Below, piece after piece: positions 10,081 to 19,059 of a stretch of 64,000 nucleotides of DNA (positions are counted from its first letter, which is position 1; each line of letters opens with the position of its first letter). Position numbers and translations under genes: made by a program. Origin of the DNA: Flavobacterium suaedae (GTDB taxonomy: Bacteria; Bacteroidota; Bacteroidia; Flavobacteriales; Flavobacteriaceae); the NCBI RefSeq assembly GCF_014642915.1, contig NZ_BMJE01000005.1, positions 186,001 to 250,000 of the forward strand, in the 5' to 3' direction. A model generated the notes under the pieces. That model did not search any database and had not been told where the DNA came from. It worked only from the letters and a program-made list of their open reading frames with translations.

Positions 10081-11223
10081 ATGAGATATATTATGACAAA
10101 AAGAAGCCTTAATTGTAAACTTATATTATTTGTCTTTATTATATGCTGTGGTAGTGTTTTTGCACAAGGCAACTCTAAATTTAAAGTAGTTCTTGATGCA
10201 GGGCATGGGGGTAAAGACCCGGGAGCATCATCTCACGGCTATGTAGAAAAGCAGATAGCGTTAAGCGTAGTACTTAAAGTGGGTAAGCTACTGGAACAGC
10301 AAAAAGATGTTGACCTGGTATATACCCGTAAAACAGATGTTTTTATAGAGCTTGATGAAAGAGCTAATATTGCGAACAATGCTAATGCTAATATTTTTGT
10401 TTCCATTCACTGTAACGCAGTAGACAATCAATCAGCTTACGGTACTGAAACCTTTGTAATGGGTATTACTAAAAATGCATCGAATCTTGAAGTTGCTAAA
10501 AAGGAAAATGCCGTAGTTACAATGGAGGAGAACTATAAAATAAAATATAAGGGGTATGATCCTAATAAGCCGGAGTCTTTAATAGGGCTTCAAATTCAGC
10601 AAGAGGAATACCTTGACCAAAGTATAGAGCTTGCCAGTAAAATTCAAAAAGGATTTACGCAGGATTTAAAGAGAAAAAACAGAGGTGTTAAACAGGCAGG
10701 TTTCCTTGTTTTGAGAGGTGTATATATGCCAAGAATACTTGTAGAATTAGGATTTTTATCGCATAAGCCTGAAGGGAAATACCTAAACTCTGATGAAGGA
10801 CAGGATAAACTGGCAAAAGCTATTGCTGATGCAATATTGGAATATAAAAAGGAATATTATATACCTATAATACAAAGTACAGTAAATACAGCCCCTGCAA
10901 AAGACAATAAGCCGGAGCCAGATGCAAAACCTATCATAGAGGAGGTAGATGAAGATGGTGTTATATATAAGGTGCAAATTGCAGCAAGCCGTAATGATTT
11001 AGAGTTGGTTGCATCTAACTTTAAAGGACTGGATAATGTATCTAAGCTAAAGTCAGGTACACTTATAAAATACTACTATGGTAGTACAAATAGTTACGAA
11101 ACAGTTCAAAACCTGCAAAAAGAAGCAAGGGAAAAAGGCTTTAAAGAAGCATTTGCTGTAGCATTTAAAAAAGGAGAAAAAATATCAGTAACAGAAGCAC
11201 TTAGTTTGCAAAAAAAGCAGTAG
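10081..11223 (+). CDS. N-acetylmuramoyl-L-alanine amidase (Amidase_3) with C-terminal SPOR-like region
   Basis: A periplasmic zinc enzyme that cleaves the amide bond between N-acetylmuramic acid and the stem peptide, normally in cell separation. A signal peptide ends at VFAQ (about residue 29). Zinc ligands and catalytic residues are visible: DAGHGGKDPG (His42), Glu56, SIHCNA (His110) and VELGFLS (Glu222). After a Pro/Lys/Asp linker, residues about 285-370 look like a SPOR-type peptidoglycan-binding domain (YKVQIAASRN). An internal ATG at 10093 gives an equally good signal peptide. It is divergent from lptD, with an mce gene downstream. Confidence 0.94.
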   Translation: MRYIMTKRSLNCKLILFVFIICCGSVFAQGNSKFKVVLDAGHGGKDPGASSHGYVEKQIALSVVLKVGKLLEQQKDVDLVYTRKTDVFIELDERANIANNANANIFVSIHCNAVDNQSAYGTETFVMGITKNASNLEVAKKENAVVTMEENYKIKYKGYDPNKPESLIGLQIQQEEYLDQSIELASKIQKGFTQDLKRKNRGVKQAGFLVLRGVYMPRILVELGFLSHKPEGKYLNSDEGQDKLAKAIADAILEYKKEYYIPIIQSTVNTAPAKDNKPEPDAKPIIEEVDEDGVIYKVQIAASRNDLELVASNFKGLDNVSKLKSGTLIKYYYGSTNSYETVQNLQKEAREKGFKEAFAVAFKKGEKISVTEALSLQKKQ

Positions 11224-11286
11224 GAGGGAGAAAGAGTTAAAAATATAAATAGCAATATTCTAAACCTTTAGAATATTCTTCACACT

Positions 11287-11313
11287 TTGTTAAAACTTAT
11301 TGCACTACATTTG
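11287..11313 (+). promoter_or_regulatory. Promoter upstream of the MlaD-like gene
   Basis: TTG (11287-11289) and TACATTTG (11306-11313), spacing 16 bp. The -7 element is a full match to TAnnTTTG and lies 27 bp before the GTG start. Confidence 0.5.
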
Positions 11314-11340
11314 TTAAGAAAATAAATTGAAATTATAAAA

Positions 11341-12294
11341 GTGAGTAAAGAAATTAAAACAGCCATACTGGTAATAGCAGCTATACTGGTATTTATTTGG
11401 GGATACAGTTATTTAAAAGGTAAAGATCTTTTTAATTCCTATAAAACCTTTTATGTAGTATATGAGGAAGTAGAAGGACTATCACCATCGGCTCCTGTTA
11501 CGCTTAATGGCTTAAACATAGGGCATGTAAAATCAATAAGTTTTATTGATGATGTAAAAGGCGACCTGCTGGTAGAAATGCAAATAGAAAATACTGATTT
11601 TCCAATCTCTAAAACAAGTAATGCAGTATTATACGAGCCGGGCTTAGGAATAGTTAGCGGTAAAAAAATTGCTATTATTCCTGATATGGAGAATACAACA
11701 CTGGCAGAAGATGGTGATTACCTTAAAAGCGGTATAGAGCCCGGAATGCTTTCAGTAGTAGGAAAAAAGCTATCTCCTTTACAGGAAAAAGTAGAAGCCA
11801 CAGTTACAACTGCCGATAGCCTTTTAAACAATTTAAACAATGTGTTTGATAAACAAACACAGGCCAACCTTCGTTCTTCTATCGCTGAGTTAAGCAATAC
11901 TATGAAACAATTTAGTTATACTACAAAATCTATTAACGGGGTTATTGCTGATAACCGGGTTAAAATAGATAGTACTATGACAAACCTTACGGCTACAACA
12001 AGTAACTTAGCTAAAATAACAGATTCTATTAACGCAGCTAACTTAGCACAAACAGTAAGAAAACTGGAAAGCACTTTAGCTAATGTAGATAATATAATAA
12101 ATGATGTACAGGCAGGTAAAGGTACAATGGGCAAATTGCTTAAAGATGAAAGCATGTATAACAACCTTAACGATGCATCAAACGAATTAAAAGAACTGCT
12201 TGCGGATATAAAAAATAACCCTAAGCGTTATATACATTTTTCAGTATTCGGGAGAAAAGGAACTCCTTATGTAGAAAAAGAAGAAAAAGAATAG
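11341..12294 (+). CDS. MlaD/MCE family lipid-transport protein
   Basis: Starts at GTG; no in-frame ATG fits the N terminus. The 317-aa protein has one N-terminal membrane anchor (about residues 7-25, AILVIAAILVFIWGYSYL), an MCE domain (about 35-115) and a long helical Thr/Asn/Ser-rich tail (about 140-290). This is the architecture of periplasmic substrate-binding components of phospholipid transport ABC systems. No permease or ATPase partner is adjacent; they are presumably elsewhere. A promoter-like TACATTTG lies upstream. Confidence 0.92.
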   Translation: MSKEIKTAILVIAAILVFIWGYSYLKGKDLFNSYKTFYVVYEEVEGLSPSAPVTLNGLNIGHVKSISFIDDVKGDLLVEMQIENTDFPISKTSNAVLYEPGLGIVSGKKIAIIPDMENTTLAEDGDYLKSGIEPGMLSVVGKKLSPLQEKVEATVTTADSLLNNLNNVFDKQTQANLRSSIAELSNTMKQFSYTTKSINGVIADNRVKIDSTMTNLTATTSNLAKITDSINAANLAQTVRKLESTLANVDNIINDVQAGKGTMGKLLKDESMYNNLNDASNELKELLADIKNNPKRYIHFSVFGRKGTPYVEKEEKE

Positions 12295-12302
12295 TAACTT
12301 TG
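12295..12302 (+). promoter_or_regulatory. -7 element TAACTTTG before the Fe-S gene cluster
   Basis: Full TAnnTTTG match directly after the mlaD-like stop codon, 42 bp before the next start. The -33 element is weak. Confidence 0.4.
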
Positions 12303-12343
12303 AAAGAATACTAAGTATTATATTCCAGCCACTTTTTTATTAT

Positions 12344-13678
12344 ATGAGTTATATTGATAATATTTTATTCGTTTTAATTCTCGCAGCAGGCTTCGGCTTT
12401 TTTGCGTTTAATGTAAAAAAACTAATACGCAATATTAAATTAGGGCGCGATATAGACCGTTCTGATAACCCGAAGGAGCGCTGGAATAATATGGCGCTTA
12501 TTGCGCTGGGTCAGTCTAAAATGGTAAGGCGACCTGTAGCCGGTATACTGCACATTATAGTATATGTAGGTTTTGTAATAATTAACATTGAACTTCTTGA
12601 AATTATTATAGATGGTATATTCGGTACACACAGAGTATTTTCGTTTTTAGGAGGAGCTTATAGTTTTTTAATAGGCTTTTTTGAGATTTTAGCACTGGGT
12701 GTTATAGTATCAGTAGTAATTTTCTGGATAAGAAGAAATATTATAAAACTATGGCGTTTTGCACATGGCGACCTTAAAGGCTGGCCACATAATGATGCTA
12801 ACTATATTTTATACTTTGAAACAGTATTAATGCTGCTTTTCCTTACAATGAATGCAGCAGATTTCCATTTACAAACAGTAGGAGCAGACCATTACACTCA
12901 GGCAGGAGCATTTCCTGTATCAGGCTTTATAGCACCGCTTTTTGACGGTATGGCAGAAGGTACTGTAATAATGATTGAGAGAGCTACATGGTGGTTACAC
13001 ATTATAGGTATTTTAATATTTATGAACTACCTGTACTACTCAAAACACTTACACATACTGTTAGCCTTCCCTAATACGTATTATGCAAACCTTAAGCCTA
13101 AAGGGCAATTTGAAAACCTTGCTTCTGTAACTAAAGAGGTAGAGTTAATGATGGATCCTAATGCTGACCCATTTGCTGCACCACCTGAAAATGAAGCAGG
13201 CGAAGAAGAAGTTCCTTCAAAATTCGGAGCAAGTGATGTGCAAGACCTTAACTGGGTACAGCTAATGAATGCATATACTTGTACGGAATGCGGGCGTTGT
13301 ACTTCCGCATGCCCTGCTAATTTAACAGGTAAAAAACTGTCACCACGTAAAATTATGATGGATACACGTGACAGAATGGAAGAGGTAGGAAAGAATATTG
13401 ATAAAAACAAAGGTACATTTGTAGATGATGGTAAATCACTACTTAATGATTATATAACCCAGGAAGAACTTTGGGCATGTACTACATGTAATGGATGTGT
13501 GGAGGCTTGTCCGGTAAACATAGACCCGCTTTCTATTATTATGGATTTAAGAAAATTCCTTGTAATGGAACAGAGTGCCGCACCTATGGAGTTAAACAAC
13601 ATGATGACGAATGTTGAAAACAACGGTGCACCATGGCAGTATAACCAAATGGACAGGTTAAACTGGAAAGACGAATAG
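12344..13678 (+). CDS. Membrane-bound (Fe-S)-binding protein with two 4Fe-4S clusters (HdrC/GlpC-like)
   Basis: The 444-aa protein has about five N-terminal membrane helices (residues 1-25, 68-90, 100-130, 155-175, 215-235) resembling the cytochrome b-like part of nitrate reductase gamma/HdrE. A cytoplasmic domain follows with two cluster motifs: CTECGRCTSACP (Cys313, 316, 319, 323) and CTTCNGCVEACP (Cys379, 382, 385, 389). Such proteins pass electrons between the quinone pool and a soluble partner. The partner is probably the CCG-domain protein encoded at 14154. The donor is not evident from the sequence. Confidence 0.9.
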   Translation: MSYIDNILFVLILAAGFGFFAFNVKKLIRNIKLGRDIDRSDNPKERWNNMALIALGQSKMVRRPVAGILHIIVYVGFVIINIELLEIIIDGIFGTHRVFSFLGGAYSFLIGFFEILALGVIVSVVIFWIRRNIIKLWRFAHGDLKGWPHNDANYILYFETVLMLLFLTMNAADFHLQTVGADHYTQAGAFPVSGFIAPLFDGMAEGTVIMIERATWWLHIIGILIFMNYLYYSKHLHILLAFPNTYYANLKPKGQFENLASVTKEVELMMDPNADPFAAPPENEAGEEEVPSKFGASDVQDLNWVQLMNAYTCTECGRCTSACPANLTGKKLSPRKIMMDTRDRMEEVGKNIDKNKGTFVDDGKSLLNDYITQEELWACTTCNGCVEACPVNIDPLSIIMDLRKFLVMEQSAAPMELNNMMTNVENNGAPWQYNQMDRLNWKDE

Positions 13679-13691
13679 GTTAAATATATAC

Positions 13692-14144
13692 ATGGCAAAT
13701 CAGGAAGACATAAACAAAAAGCTACAGCAGGTTACCGAAAACGGGGAACACATTAGCCCTATACTTCCGTCAGGTATTAAAAACTACCTGATTGATATTG
13801 ACGGTACTATATGTGATGACATTCCTAACGAAGAGCCTGAGCGTATGGCTACTGCCGAAGTTTATCCTGATGCTTTAGATACACTTAACCGTTGGTATGA
13901 TGAGGGGCATATTATTTGCTTTTTTACATCGCGTACTGAGGAACACAGAAAAGTAACTGAAGACTGGTTAAAAAAACATGGTTTCAAATACCATGGAATG
14001 ATAATGGGGAAACCACGTGGAGGAAACTATCACTGGATTGATAACCACTTAGTAAAGGCAACCCGCTACAGAGGAAAATTTACAGATTTAATAGAAAAAG
14101 AAGTTACCATTCAGGTTTTTGATGATGGTAAACATGATATATAA
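13692..14144 (+). CDS. HAD-like phosphatase family protein
   Basis: A 150-aa protein with a HAD-type nucleophile motif, LIDIDGTICDD (Asp35, Asp37), a TSR motif in FFTSRTEEH and a basic loop around KPRGGNYHWID. Bacteroidota homologues are often labelled phosphoheptose isomerase, but the motifs are those of a HAD phosphohydrolase. It lies 13 bp after the membrane Fe-S gene and 9 bp before the CCG-domain gene, so it is translated with them. A link between a small phosphatase and this electron-transfer pair is not obvious. Confidence 0.7.
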   Translation: MANQEDINKKLQQVTENGEHISPILPSGIKNYLIDIDGTICDDIPNEEPERMATAEVYPDALDTLNRWYDEGHIICFFTSRTEEHRKVTEDWLKKHGFKYHGMIMGKPRGGNYHWIDNHLVKATRYRGKFTDLIEKEVTIQVFDDGKHDI

Positions 14145-14153
14145 AAGAACAAT

Positions 14154-14948
14154 ATGAGTCAGGAAGAATTGAAAGTACCCACAATGGCCGAAATGATGGC
14201 ACAAGGACAACAACCGGAAGTTTTATTTTGGGTTGGTTGTTCGGGCAGTTTTGATGACAGGGCGAAAAAAATAACCAAAGCATTTGTAAAAATATTAAAC
14301 CGTGCAAACGTTTCTTTTGCTGTTTTAGGCACAGAAGAAGGTTGTACGGGAGACCCTGCTAAAAGAGCAGGAAACGAGTTTCTTTTCCAGATGCAGGCCA
14401 TGATGAACATTCAGGTTTTAGATGGTTATGAGGTAAAGAAAATAGTTACTGCATGCCCGCATTGCTTTAATACTATTAAAAACGAATATCCGGGGTTAGG
14501 TGGAAAATATGAAGTAGTACACCATACCCAGTTTTTAAAATCATTACTGGAAGATGGCAGGCTAACCATTGAAGGCGGTCAGTTTAAAGGAAAGAAAATT
14601 ACTTTCCACGACCCTTGTTACTTAGGTCGCGCAAATAATGTTTATGAAGCACCGCGTGAACTTATAGAGAAACTGGATGCTGCATTGGTAGAAATGAAAC
14701 GCTCTAAAAGAAATGGTTTATGTTGTGGTGCTGGTGGCGCGCAAATGTTTAAAGAACCTGAAAAAGGAGATAAGGACGTTAACGTAGAAAGAACAGAAGA
14801 AGCACTGGAAACACAGCCTGAAATTATAGCAGCAGGTTGCCCTTTCTGTAACACTATGCTTACCGATGGTGTTAAAGCCAAAAACAGAGAAGCAGATGTT
14901 CAGGTGCTGGATGTTGCCGAGCTTATTGCTAATGCACAAGATTTATAA
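14154..14948 (+). CDS. Cysteine-rich CCG-domain (Fe-S)-binding protein (HdrB/GlpC/LutA-like)
   Basis: A soluble 264-aa protein with two CCG-type cysteine domains: ACPHCFNTI and HDPCYLGR in the first half, CCGAGGAQMF followed by CPFCNTML in the second. In heterodisulfide reductase subunit B such motifs bind a noncubane 4Fe-4S centre and form the active site. With the membrane protein at 12344 it makes a plausible two-subunit oxidoreductase feeding the quinone pool. The substrate is unknown. A family-conserved gene starts 10 bp downstream. Confidence 0.88.
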   Translation: MSQEELKVPTMAEMMAQGQQPEVLFWVGCSGSFDDRAKKITKAFVKILNRANVSFAVLGTEEGCTGDPAKRAGNEFLFQMQAMMNIQVLDGYEVKKIVTACPHCFNTIKNEYPGLGGKYEVVHHTQFLKSLLEDGRLTIEGGQFKGKKITFHDPCYLGRANNVYEAPRELIEKLDAALVEMKRSKRNGLCCGAGGAQMFKEPEKGDKDVNVERTEEALETQPEIIAAGCPFCNTMLTDGVKAKNREADVQVLDVAELIANAQDL

Positions 14949-14958
14949 TTAAGAAACT

Positions 14959-15441
14959 ATGTACGTTCCATTTGAAAATTTACCCGAAGAAGCAAGGGTA
15001 TGGATATATCAGTCTGACAGAAAGTTCTCTGAAGAAGAATTAGCAGAATTAGATGCAGCATTACAAACATTTATTGAAGGGTGGGCTGCCCATGGTACAG
15101 GTTTAGAAGCCTCTTACCAAATAAAATACAATCGTTTTATAATACTGGCAGTAAATCAGGAGTCACAATCAGCTACGGGCTGTTCTATAGATGCTTCCGT
15201 ACATTTTATACAGGAGTTAGAGAAAAAATATAATGTTTCTCTGCTGGATAAAATGAACGTTACTTTTAAAACAGGTGAGCATATAGCACACAAGCCTTTA
15301 AAGGACTTCAAGAGAATGGCTAAAGAAAAAGCTGTTTCGGCAAATACTATAGTGTTTAATAATCTCGTTAATACTATAGGAGAGTTGCAGGACTTTTGGG
15401 AAGTTCCCGCAAGTGAAAGTTGGCACAGCCGCTTTTTTTAA
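14959..15441 (+). CDS. Conserved Bacteroidota protein of unknown function
   Basis: 160 aa, acidic and soluble, no signal peptide. Homologues are widely labelled 'ABC transporter ATPase', but there is no Walker A, Walker B or signature motif, so that name is not supported. It starts 10 bp after the CCG-domain gene and probably ends that operon. A hairpin (ATCATCATTA at 15480-15489 with TAATGATGAT at 15501-15510) follows but lacks a clear T run. Confidence 0.75.
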   Translation: MYVPFENLPEEARVWIYQSDRKFSEEELAELDAALQTFIEGWAAHGTGLEASYQIKYNRFIILAVNQESQSATGCSIDASVHFIQELEKKYNVSLLDKMNVTFKTGEHIAHKPLKDFKRMAKEKAVSANTIVFNNLVNTIGELQDFWEVPASESWHSRFF

Positions 15442-15538
15442 AGATATAACATCTTCAATAATAAAAAATTAATCCGCGAATCATCATTACACGTAATTGA
15501 TAATGATGATTTGTCATATATAAACACCTGTATTATTA

Positions 15539-18505
15539 ATGCGGTTACTTATAGTATATATATTTTTATTTACTCAGTTTGTTTGCGCACAAGAAGTAAA
15601 AGTTTTCAACGGTTACAAAACACCTGCCGAACAACAATGGGTAAACAGTTTGTATAACAAACTTACTTTTGAAGAAAGAGTAGGGCAGTTATTTATGGTT
15701 GCAGCCTATTCCAATAAAGATTCGAAGCATGTACAAAGTATAGATACACTTATAACTAAGCATAAAATAGGTGGGCTTATTTTTTTTCAGGGTGGACCTG
15801 TAAGACAGGCAAAACTTACTAATCGCTATCAGGCAGAGTCTGACGTTCCTCTATTCATCGGTATAGATGCCGAGTGGGGTTTAAGTATGAGATTAGACTC
15901 CACCTACCGCTTTCCCTGGAATATGACACTTGGTGCAGTGCAAGATTTAGACCTTATTGAGACACTTGGTGAGCAGATGGGGTTACAATCTAACCGAATG
16001 GGTATTCATTTTAATTTCGCACCTGTTTTGGATATTAATACAAATCCTGATAACCCGATTATAGGTAATCGTTCATTTGGAGAAAGTAAAGAAAATGTTG
16101 CCAGCCACGCTTTAGCATTAATGAAAGGACTGCAAAGCCAAGGAGTGTATGCAACAGGTAAACACTTCCCGGGACATGGCGATACGGCTACTGATTCTCA
16201 TCATTCGTTACCATACTTACCATTTAACAGGGAAAGGCTCGAAAACATGGAGTTTTATCCTTATAAACAGCTTTTTGATGAAGGGCTTGCCAGTATAATG
16301 GTAGCACACCTTAATGTACCGAGTGTTGACCCTACGCCCAATTATCCTACCTCATTATCGTATAATGTAGTAACCAATATACTACAGGATGAATTAGGGT
16401 TTAGAGGTCTTATTTTTACAGATGCCCTTAATATGAAAGGCGCCAGTAGCTATATGCAACCGGGTGATATTGATGTAGAAGCCTTTTTAGCAGGTAACGA
16501 TGTGTTATTGTTTAGTGAAAATGTACCTACTGCTATTGAAAAGTTTAAGGAAGCCTACGATAATGGGGTGCTGTCAGAGGAGCGTTTAGAGTATTCGGTT
16601 AAAAAGATATTAGCATATAAATTCAGGGCAGGATTAAATAACTATAAGCCGATTGAAATTGATAATTTATACAATGATTTAAACGGCTTTGAGAATGATG
16701 ATATCAACTATAAGCTGTATGAAGAAGCGGTAACAGTACTGAAAAGCGACTATAATACTTTACCGATACAAGACCTTGCTACAGAAAATATAGCGTATGT
16801 AAAAATGGGTAATGATGATGGTTCTCATTTTTTAGAAATGCTACAAAAGTATGCAGCCGTTACCGAAGTATCAGGCGATAATTTATCTGAGATATTAGAT
16901 AATCTTTCAGGATATAGCACGGTAATTATAGGTTTCCATAAAGCTGATGGCGCATGGAAAAACCATAATTTTACTGATGAAGAATTACTGTGGCTGGATA
17001 CTATTGCAGCACAAAAAAAAGTAATACTTACGGCTTTTACAAAACCTTATTCTTTAATACCAATTAAAAACTTCAAGTCTATTGAAGGACTTGTTTTGGC
17101 ATATCAAAATAATGAAATAGCGCAAACAGTTGCTGCCGAAGTTATTTTTGGGGCATTAGGCTCAAAAGGAAAAGTACCTGTTTCTATAGGTGGCAGTTTT
17201 GCAGTGGGCGAAGGTATAGAAACGCAGTCACTAAACAGGCTTGGTTTTACAACGCCTCAAAATGTAGGTATGAATCCTGCTATGCTTACCCACATAGATT
17301 TACTGGCACGTAAAGCTATTGTTGAAAAAATGACTCCCGGTTTACAGGTATTACTAGCGCGCAGAGGTAAGGTTTTCTACCAAAAATCATTTGGTTACCA
17401 TACCTATGATAATGATATGCCTGTAAAGAACAGCGATATTTATGATGTAGCTTCTTTAACCAAAATACTTTCTACATTACCTAATGTAATGCAGTTATAT
17501 GACGAAAATAAACTTGAGTTGGATGCAAGACTTGGTAAAATGCTGAAAGAGTTTGCTAATACTGATAAAAAGAACATTACACTAAAAGATATGTTATTGC
17601 ATCAGGCAGGATTTAAGCCCTGGTTACCTTTCTATGTAAATACATTGGATAGTACCAAACACCCTGATTCCATTTATTACAAGAAAGTATATAGCCCTGA
17701 ATTTCCATATCAAGTATCGGAAAACCTGTATATGCGTAAAGACTATCCTGATAGTATAGTTAAGATAATTGCTGAGACAGACTTATTACCCAAAAAGAAA
17801 TATAAATACAGCGATTTTACTTTTATACTTTTAAAAGAGTACTTAGAAAGACAATCGGGTAAAACACTGGATGTGTTGAGTGATGAGGCTTTCTATAAAC
17901 CATTGGGTGCAAGTTATACAACATATAATCCATTACGTAAGTTTGATATGTGTATTATACCACCAACGGAGATAGACAATTATTTCCGCTACCAAACTAT
18001 ACAAGGTTATGTACACGATATGGGCGCCGCTATGCAGGGCGGAGTAGGAGGTCATGCCGGCATCTTCTCTAACAGTATGGATGTTGCGAAAATTATGCAG
18101 ATGTACCTAAATAAAGGTACGTATGGCGGGCAACGCTTTTTCTCAGAAGAAACGTTTGATACTTTTAATACCAGCTATGCCCGTAAAAAAGATAACAGGA
18201 GAGGTTTAGGTTTTGACAAGCCGCAAATAACACCACCGGGACCAACATGCGACTGTGTATCTGAAGCCAGTTTTGGGCATACAGGATTTACAGGTACTAT
18301 GGCGTGGGCAGACCCTGAAACAGAAATTGTATATGTATTCTTGTCTAACAGGACGTATCCTGAAGCAGGAGAAAACAGGCTTTCTAAAAATAACATAAGA
18401 GAGGATATACAAAAGGTGATACAAGATTCTATAATAGATGAAGAGCTGCCTGATGATATGGCTAACACAGAAGAAAAGTCAACTACAACAAATCAAAAGA
18501 AATAA
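15539..18505 (+). CDS. GH3 beta-N-acetylglucosaminidase (NagZ-like) fused to a class C beta-lactamase-type serine hydrolase
   Basis: 988 aa with a signal peptide (residues 1-18, ending VCAQ). Residues about 30-380 are a glycoside hydrolase 3 domain with the NagZ loop KHFPGHGDTATDSHH (His213) and nucleophile Asp295 in FTDALNMKG. Residues about 400-590 look like the GH3 C-terminal domain. Residues about 605-970 form a penicillin-binding/beta-lactamase-like domain with SLTK (Ser639, Lys642), YSD (Tyr757) and HTG (His914). The combination suggests periplasmic peptidoglycan turnover, one half acting on the sugar and the other on the peptide or an ester. It heads a unit that continues into a DUF1801 gene. 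Confidence 0.93.
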   Translation: MRLLIVYIFLFTQFVCAQEVKVFNGYKTPAEQQWVNSLYNKLTFEERVGQLFMVAAYSNKDSKHVQSIDTLITKHKIGGLIFFQGGPVRQAKLTNRYQAESDVPLFIGIDAEWGLSMRLDSTYRFPWNMTLGAVQDLDLIETLGEQMGLQSNRMGIHFNFAPVLDINTNPDNPIIGNRSFGESKENVASHALALMKGLQSQGVYATGKHFPGHGDTATDSHHSLPYLPFNRERLENMEFYPYKQLFDEGLASIMVAHLNVPSVDPTPNYPTSLSYNVVTNILQDELGFRGLIFTDALNMKGASSYMQPGDIDVEAFLAGNDVLLFSENVPTAIEKFKEAYDNGVLSEERLEYSVKKILAYKFRAGLNNYKPIEIDNLYNDLNGFENDDINYKLYEEAVTVLKSDYNTLPIQDLATENIAYVKMGNDDGSHFLEMLQKYAAVTEVSGDNLSEILDNLSGYSTVIIGFHKADGAWKNHNFTDEELLWLDTIAAQKKVILTAFTKPYSLIPIKNFKSIEGLVLAYQNNEIAQTVAAEVIFGALGSKGKVPVSIGGSFAVGEGIETQSLNRLGFTTPQNVGMNPAMLTHIDLLARKAIVEKMTPGLQVLLARRGKVFYQKSFGYHTYDNDMPVKNSDIYDVASLTKILSTLPNVMQLYDENKLELDARLGKMLKEFANTDKKNITLKDMLLHQAGFKPWLPFYVNTLDSTKHPDSIYYKKVYSPEFPYQVSENLYMRKDYPDSIVKIIAETDLLPKKKYKYSDFTFILLKEYLERQSGKTLDVLSDEAFYKPLGASYTTYNPLRKFDMCIIPPTEIDNYFRYQTIQGYVHDMGAAMQGGVGGHAGIFSNSMDVAKIMQMYLNKGTYGGQRFFSEETFDTFNTSYARKKDNRRGLGFDKPQITPPGPTCDCVSEASFGHTGFTGTMAWADPETEIVYVFLSNRTYPEAGENRLSKNNIREDIQKVIQDSIIDEELPDDMANTEEKSTTTNQKK

Positions 18506-18511
18506 GTACTT

Positions 18512-18967
18512 ATGCAGTCAGCAGCAAAAACACCTGAAGAATACTTAGCTTCGTTACCGGAAGATCGTAAAGAAGCAATGGAAAAACTGAGAGACGTGAT
18601 TTTAAATAATTTACCTAAAGGTTTTGAAGAGTGTATGGCTTATGGAATGTTGGGTTATGTAGTGCCACTTTCGTTATACCCTGCCGGTTACCATTGTACA
18701 CCAAATACACCTTTACCATTTTTGAGTATTGCTTCGCAAAAAAACTTTATAGGGTTTTACCACATGGGTATGTATAGTGATAAAGAGTTGTACAACTGGT
18801 TTGTTGAAGAGTTCCCCAAGCACAGTAAGTACAAACTGGATATGGGTAAAAGCTGTGTACGTTTTAAAAAAGTTGAAGCTATACCGTATGATTTAATAGC
18901 AGAATTAGTAGCAAAAATTGCTCCTGAAAGATGGATAGCACTATATGAATCGCAAATTAAACGTTGA
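18512..18967 (+). CDS. DUF1801 domain-containing protein
   Basis: A 151-aa soluble protein of the YdhG/DUF1801 family (KTPEEYLASLPEDRKEAMEKL start; central GMLGYVVP; FIGFYHMGMY). The fold resembles the frataxin-like/YdeI group; the biochemical role is unknown. It starts 6 bp after the GH3-hydrolase gene and is followed by a terminator hairpin. Confidence 0.85.
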   Translation: MQSAAKTPEEYLASLPEDRKEAMEKLRDVILNNLPKGFEECMAYGMLGYVVPLSLYPAGYHCTPNTPLPFLSIASQKNFIGFYHMGMYSDKELYNWFVEEFPKHSKYKLDMGKSCVRFKKVEAIPYDLIAELVAKIAPERWIALYESQIKR

Positions 18968-19001
18968 TTTTATAAAAACACTATAGCGTTAATTTCGTGT
19001 A

Positions 19002-19030
19002 AAAACAGGGCTTACCCTGTTTTTTTTATT
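19002..19030 (+). terminator. Intrinsic terminator before bshA
   Basis: Stem AAAACAGGG (19002-19010), loop CTTA, CCCTGTTTT (19015-19023), then a T run. Confidence 0.85.
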
Positions 19031-19059
19031 TAATTTCGTTACTCCATTTTAATAATTAT

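Noticed and set aside
13692..14144. Phosphoheptose isomerase annotation
   Set aside because: The protein has HAD motifs (DIDGT) and no SIS-domain features.
14959..15441. ABC transporter ATPase annotation
   Set aside because: No Walker A, Walker B or LSGGQ motif in 160 residues.
15480..15510. Hairpin between the conserved 160-aa gene and the GH3 fusion as a terminator
   Set aside because: The 10-bp stem is real but lacks a following T run on either strand, so I do not call it a terminator.
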